NCBI GenBank assembly: GCA_910585455.1
Contig: CAJUEL010000007.1
Span: forward strand, 62,001 to 126,000
Source of the DNA: an uncultured Eisenbergiella sp.
GTDB lineage: Bacteria > Bacillota > Clostridia > Lachnospirales > Lachnospiraceae
Reading direction: 5' to 3'
Length of the DNA stretch: 64,000 bases
Under the pieces are notes generated by a model. That model was not told the DNA's origin. It did not search any database and saw only the letters and a program-made list of their open reading frames with translations. Shown here piece by piece: positions 61,301-64,000 of this stretch. Each line of letters starts with the position of its first letter. Positions within the stretch are counted from its first letter, which is position 1. The position numbers were made by a program, and so were the translations under genes.

Positions 61301-61873
61301 ATCAAAGTGCTCCATAAAAGCATCATAATCCGCCCCGTCCTCCCCGATGAATTTTTCATAGGGAAAATCGGTGTCTCCGGTTTCATCCTGAATTTTCCAG
61401 ACCATGAAATCCACAAAATTCTGGTTCAAATGCTCCTTAAACTCCTGTTCGTTCTGGACAATCCCGAATGCCTGATCCAGAACCTTCCATATTTTTGCGG
61501 GCATTCTGTAATATCTGGCAAGACTGGAAAAAAGCCCCCACTTGGCATCCTCACACAGATCCAGATCGTCCAGCACATCCTCCCGCACCAGCGCTTCCCA
61601 TTCCTTTTCATCCAGCCTTCTGGAAAGGGATGCATAAATTTCCTTCGCTTTATTTAAAAACAGGCTGACCGGATCGTCGCTGCCCTCCTGCTCTGCCTCC
61701 TGCTGCCGCGCATACAAAAGAGCCCCCTCATAGGCTTCCCGCAGCCTCTTAAAGCCCTCCGGATTGTCCTCCGGATTCACAAAAACCAGCCTGTCCCGGT
61801 ACGCCTCCCGGATCGCCGCCTCATCCTTTGTCGCCTCGATCTCCAGAATTTCAAAAATCCGCTGCACTTCCAT
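58334..61873 (-). CDS. J-like domain and TPR repeat protein
   Basis: A 1179-residue protein. Residues 1-55 resemble a J domain (FEILEIEATKDEAAIREAYRDRL, NPEGFKRLREAYEGAL), but the HPD tripeptide that activates DnaK is absent (VNPEDNPEG there). From about residue 240 to the end are many TPR-like helical repeats (AKVALALGNQEEAQTAVCALW, AEYYMKQEDMLKARENALRAI, YKDAKHILDQAQDAGVESFYLSLKK, YFYIARCHEEFEQWDEALSYFKRA). It is likely a large cytoplasmic scaffold. GGGGAGG lies seven bases before the ATG. It follows the methyltransferase gene by 37 bases. Confidence 0.82.
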   Translation of the reverse strand: MEVQRIFEILEIEATKDEAAIREAYRDRLVFVNPEDNPEGFKRLREAYEGALLYARQQEAEQEGSDDPVSLFLNKAKEIYASLSRRLDEKEWEALVREDVLDDLDLCEDAKWGLFSSLARYYRMPAKIWKVLDQAFGIVQNEQEFKEHLNQNFVDFMVWKIQDETGDTDFPYEKFIGEDGADYDAFMEHFDALTNLTGTEAPQDRAAWEKEMAQEVAFLESLHISHPWLAMEKAKVALALGNQEEAQTAVCALWEEDKEDIHILMAGANLLYRCGQEQEAVQAYEKALEQENLSDERCYTASLKLAEYYMKQEDMLKARENALRAIRIYNTQAAGDLLNQINEKLIEVYAGERAEELTEEEGIRLAWCMIQTGRSREGWEFFAAHPVLEADTSECHWAKTIMALESDLAWEGMEQARQWRACILREAAEDAKPDAAFDETMLSDEDQYRMAQTFKLEGKAYQMLYGALEDKDSEEAAQYREAGGRAIEEAVMRQPKEMDFLMAKTLFLREIHEYERMAESCARMKELDDGFFWAYFYAQEAYEELGKAQEVVDAFYDAKNIYAGKPEIYERALRVFLAYRQYKDAKHILDQAQDAGVESFYLSLKKVEVMRRLATDEETLKEADDYAARVIAKLEEQNAPDEDKAEAYLQRCFIQDDGRAEDFQTVDGMEEWAVRAVELADTDRNRYFLGRFYLEYRDDAKKCYEHMKLCEQRGLDFAWMYFYIARCHEEFEQWDEALSYFKRAAEKDPEESDFRWRVVWRLRWKFNETSQLEYCQEALRYLREQNEKFGETPRELWQASDLHAGLREYETALDEITRALEKSPLARNWGQKGFLLDMLKRPEEGYECYQKGIEVELEGGRDYAYGYTRIYEYYCEKKDYEGGVAWFLKTLSQLKTDKQRQKNLDRIKHFYIWQGKYEEALEIIRQIYGGTGLDSYVCDSWEREGERIEDLLDLYENYLSPEELAEKNREAEKLLSGNGPAENVEGRRRAYMQLGFSYANHLLDDENGLIFFQKALKQVLRSGAEMDQSEYRSALEEIMKCRFRLGKTDQMKKHQEMFWRSLEKEYKSCADLGKSTEELYKNAFGNERSHLYHLFIMYYYSNEFERARECVAGMEKSEWCQWCRRADCSEVWECKGMLALLEKNYEEALRLFQHALACAPKGNADVGRELLRLKRLGFA

Positions 61874-61910
61874 TGTAAAACCTCCCCAAATACCTGTATT
61901 CCAACTACGA

Positions 61911-62669
61911 TCAACGCTTTTGCGCTATCACACAATACCAGTCTGCTTTTTCTATATCCACATCCTCAAAATACGCCGGATGGCAGCAAACCTGGATATC
62001 CTGATACCCCAATTGCCCCAGCTTTTTTAACAGCAGCTCCCGTCTGATTGGAATATAATGCTCTTCAAATTTTTCCTTCTGTACGATCTTGCCCTCCTGT
62101 TCAAAGGTATACAGCAGGTGAAAGCTCATAGACGCATCCTCATGATAGTCCCACACCTGAATCAGGTTGACCCGCGCATTCTCCAGAAATACCGGGTTAT
62201 ACAGGTAAAACCTGTTTCTCTCCCGCAAAATTTTGTCCCAGTTGCGCATATCGAAATAGAGGTAGCCGCCCGTCTTTACCAGAGCGTCCATTTGCTCCAG
62301 CACTCCCATGACATCCTCATTGGAAACATAGGGCAGAGAATTGCCGGTGCTGCCCACACAGTCGAAGGTTTCCTGAAAGTTCGCCGACAGCTGCCTGAAA
62401 TCACTCTGGCGCACGCGCACGGAAAGCTTTCTCTCTTCCGCCTTTTGGACACAACGCTTCAGCATTTCTTCGCTCAGATCAGAGCCATACAGGGAAACGC
62501 CAAGCTCTGCCATCGGCAGCGTCAGGCTCCCGGTGCCAATGCTGACATCCAAAAAGGAATGAATCCCCTTTCCCTCCAAAAGCTTTTCCCAGTGCTTCCG
62601 GATCGCCTGATATTTGTCCTCATTATCAAATAAATCGTAAATATCTGTCCTGTCGTACAACTGCCCCAT
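61911..62669 (-). CDS. class I SAM-dependent methyltransferase
   Basis: A 252-residue protein beginning MGQLYDRTDIYDLFDNEDKY, typical for the YqeM-like group. SAM motif I is FLDVSIGTGSLTLPMAELGVSLYG; motif II SDLSEEMLKRC; motif IV FDCVGSTGNSLPYV; then LVKTGGYLYFDMRNW. The first motif has Ser-Ile-Gly-Thr in place of the usual Gly-x-Gly-x. ATG 62669 is chosen since the -10 of the promoter overlaps the longer frame's start. Probably in one transcript with the J-like/TPR gene. Confidence 0.9.
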   Translation of the reverse strand: MGQLYDRTDIYDLFDNEDKYQAIRKHWEKLLEGKGIHSFLDVSIGTGSLTLPMAELGVSLYGSDLSEEMLKRCVQKAEERKLSVRVRQSDFRQLSANFQETFDCVGSTGNSLPYVSNEDVMGVLEQMDALVKTGGYLYFDMRNWDKILRERNRFYLYNPVFLENARVNLIQVWDYHEDASMSFHLLYTFEQEGKIVQKEKFEEHYIPIRRELLLKKLGQLGYQDIQVCCHPAYFEDVDIEKADWYCVIAQKR

Positions 62670-62739
62670 TTTAAACGCCCCGCTTCCTTGCCATTTTTCG
62701 CTGCTGCATATCCCTTCCTCTCGGTTCGCATACGGATTC

Positions 62740-62768
62740 ATTATACATCATATTGCCTCTTCCTGCAA
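62740..62768 (-). promoter_or_regulatory. promoter of the methyltransferase-J-like operon
   Basis: TTGCAG (62763-62768), 17-base spacer, perfect TATAAT (62740-62745) on the minus strand. Confidence 0.7.
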
Positions 62769-62807
62769 TCTAACATGCAATATCCAGATATCATTATTCA
62801 CCATGTC

Positions 62808-62942
62808 GTTACTTTTCACGGGGTGGGGAGAAAGGCCCATCGTCCCGCGTCCCCCCTGTTCCGTCTGTCCGACCAGCCTTTCTCCCCGCTTCCCGTCCCT
62901 GCATCAGTTTCCGGTTTTCTGCCCCGTCCCCGGGAAAATACA
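62808..62942. mobile_element. degenerate palindromic element, copy J (about 135 bp, weak)
   Basis: The left end is GTTACTTTTCACGGGG, the right end CCCCGTCCCCGGGAAAATAC. Inside, GGGGAGAAAGG (about 62828-62838) pairs with CCTTTCTCCCC (about 62877-62887). No clear flanking duplication. Confidence 0.35.
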
Positions 62943-62943
62943 C

Positions 62944-63960
62944 TTAAGGTGTCTGATACAGAAATCCTCCCAGCGGACCGTCATCCTCCGGAATCGTCAG
63001 AGCGCCTGATTTGACAGCCTGTCCGCCGATCAGCCCCACCGTCCAAAACAGCAGCACCTTTATGAGCACCGGTCCGATGATCCGTTCCACGCTTCTGGGC
63101 GCATGGACGCGCATGACAGAAACAGCGCAATCATACAGCGACTCATATATCCCGGCAAACAGCCCAATTTCTTCCTGCAAAATTGCTTTCATCGCTTCCT
63201 TTTGTTCCTTGCTGACAACAGGAACCGCCGCTGTAGCATTCCCGGCCAGCACAGCCTCCAGGCTGTCAGAAATTTCGTCCCCGTGAGAAGAATAACGGTT
63301 TTTGACAGGCAAAATGCCATAATCCGCAAAGGATGCCGCATAACCGGAATGAACGCCACAGTACCCGGCAAAATTTTCCGTTCTGTACGGATGATCCTTC
63401 TCAGGCTCCCAGGTGCTTCCATAGCAAATGTCGCCTCCGCTATATACGCCATTTTCCCGAAGCTGCGCTTCCCTGCCGGTTCTGAAAAGCGCGCAGCCTT
63501 CTTTTATCATCTCAAACAACAGGTCCCACAAAAGCCGGTTGTCCTCCAGTCTGGCGCCGGCAAACGCAAGCTTCCGCAGTCCGGGCAGCTTTTTTGCCGC
63601 GCTTTGCAGGACATTTTCCACCTTTGGCGCCAGGAATTTCTCCGCTGTCCTGAAAAACTCTTCCATATACTCTTCCGTGAGTATGACCAGATGGGCCTGA
63701 TACTTGCCGCCGGGCAGGGCGGTGAGCAGTCCATACTGCTCCAGCAGAGCAATTTCATCCTCCAGATATACGCTCGCCACCCCCAGCTCAATAGCGAGCT
63801 GCCGGATTGTCATGGGCGTATGATAGGTGCTGACCAGGATATTACCCGGAAGCTTCCGGGCAAACAGGCGCTGATATTCCATATTGGCAGCTCCTTCAAA
63901 TATCGTGTAAAACTCAAATTTTGCGGGCTGATAGCTTTTTGTTCCGAATTCTCTTTCCAT
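62944..63960 (-). CDS. winged-helix-like protein of unknown function
   Basis: A 338-residue protein, family not recognised by name. Near residues 48-78 is a helix-turn-helix of winged type (TPMTIRQLAIELGVASVYLEDEIALLEQYGLL), then a long helical middle (EEFFRTAEKFLAPKVENVLQSAAKKL) and a C-terminal part with HSGYAASFADYGILPVKNRYSSHGDE. In Lachnospiraceae such proteins often follow a sigma-factor gene, but its upstream neighbour is outside the window. AAGGAAGGGA is five bases before the ATG. Confidence 0.65.
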   Translation of the reverse strand: MEREFGTKSYQPAKFEFYTIFEGAANMEYQRLFARKLPGNILVSTYHTPMTIRQLAIELGVASVYLEDEIALLEQYGLLTALPGGKYQAHLVILTEEYMEEFFRTAEKFLAPKVENVLQSAAKKLPGLRKLAFAGARLEDNRLLWDLLFEMIKEGCALFRTGREAQLRENGVYSGGDICYGSTWEPEKDHPYRTENFAGYCGVHSGYAASFADYGILPVKNRYSSHGDEISDSLEAVLAGNATAAVPVVSKEQKEAMKAILQEEIGLFAGIYESLYDCAVSVMRVHAPRSVERIIGPVLIKVLLFWTVGLIGGQAVKSGALTIPEDDGPLGGFLYQTP

Positions 63961-64000
63961 GCTGATCCCTTCCTTTAATATTTTTCGCGTTTTGAACAGG

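Overview
The window looks like chromosomal DNA of a gut-type, spore-lineage Clostridia (Bacillota), most likely Lachnospiraceae. Supporting signs are roughly balanced GC, strong GGAGG ribosome sites, a yaaL/bofA-like pair, a TIGR03905-type TSCPD protein, a Tad pilus operon and LplB/YtcP-type sugar transport. No rRNA, tRNA, CRISPR array or intact insertion sequence was seen.

Layout. 1-8.2 kb: the start of an LplB-type sugar permease behind three LacI-type operators, two very large palindromes, a LacI regulator coupled to a radical SAM protein, a RelB/RelE-type toxin-antitoxin pair, a SWIM protein and a heparinase II/III-like lyase. 8.2-16.3 kb: a PBECR4-like toxin gene with a pseudoknot-capable leader, a methyltransferase behind a leader and terminator, a 2-hydroxyacid dehydrogenase, pgi, a TipAS-type MerR regulator, a TSCPD protein and a MurG-like transferase. 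16.4-27.0 kb (minus): one long Tad/Flp pilus operon from a clear sigma-A promoter at 27.03 kb, ending in FHA, rhomboid and HIT genes. 27.1-37.0 kb (minus): AraC plus two ABC half-transporters, a DUF234-type ATPase, and a second ABC pair. 37.1-44.5 kb: an accessory, AT-richer patch with a double-HTH/TPR regulator abutting a small secreted acidic peptide gene, two Rpn/PD-(D/E)XK genes (one frameshifted), a broken HTH-methyltransferase and an exact 113-bp duplication. 44.5-53.1 kb: an HTH regulator, solute-binding protein and two permeases (minus), divergent from GH43 and GH2 glycosidases (plus). 53.2-64 kb: a SUV3-like helicase, an AAA/DUF4143 protein, bofA/yaaL, a frameshifted AAA ATPase, a 1179-residue J-like/TPR protein, a methyltransferase and a winged-helix-like protein.

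The most striking signal is not a gene. At least seven short palindromic elements, 26-93 bp long, have GTAAC/GTTAC-type ends and are bordered by 8-bp direct repeats matching at 6-8 positions. They look like minute transposon-derived elements, possibly mobilised by an IS66-type transposase. Some sit in toxin-antitoxin leaders or at stop codons. A second candidate system is the double-HTH TPR regulator with its stop-to-stop convergent exported peptide, which has the form of a cell-cell signalling pair.
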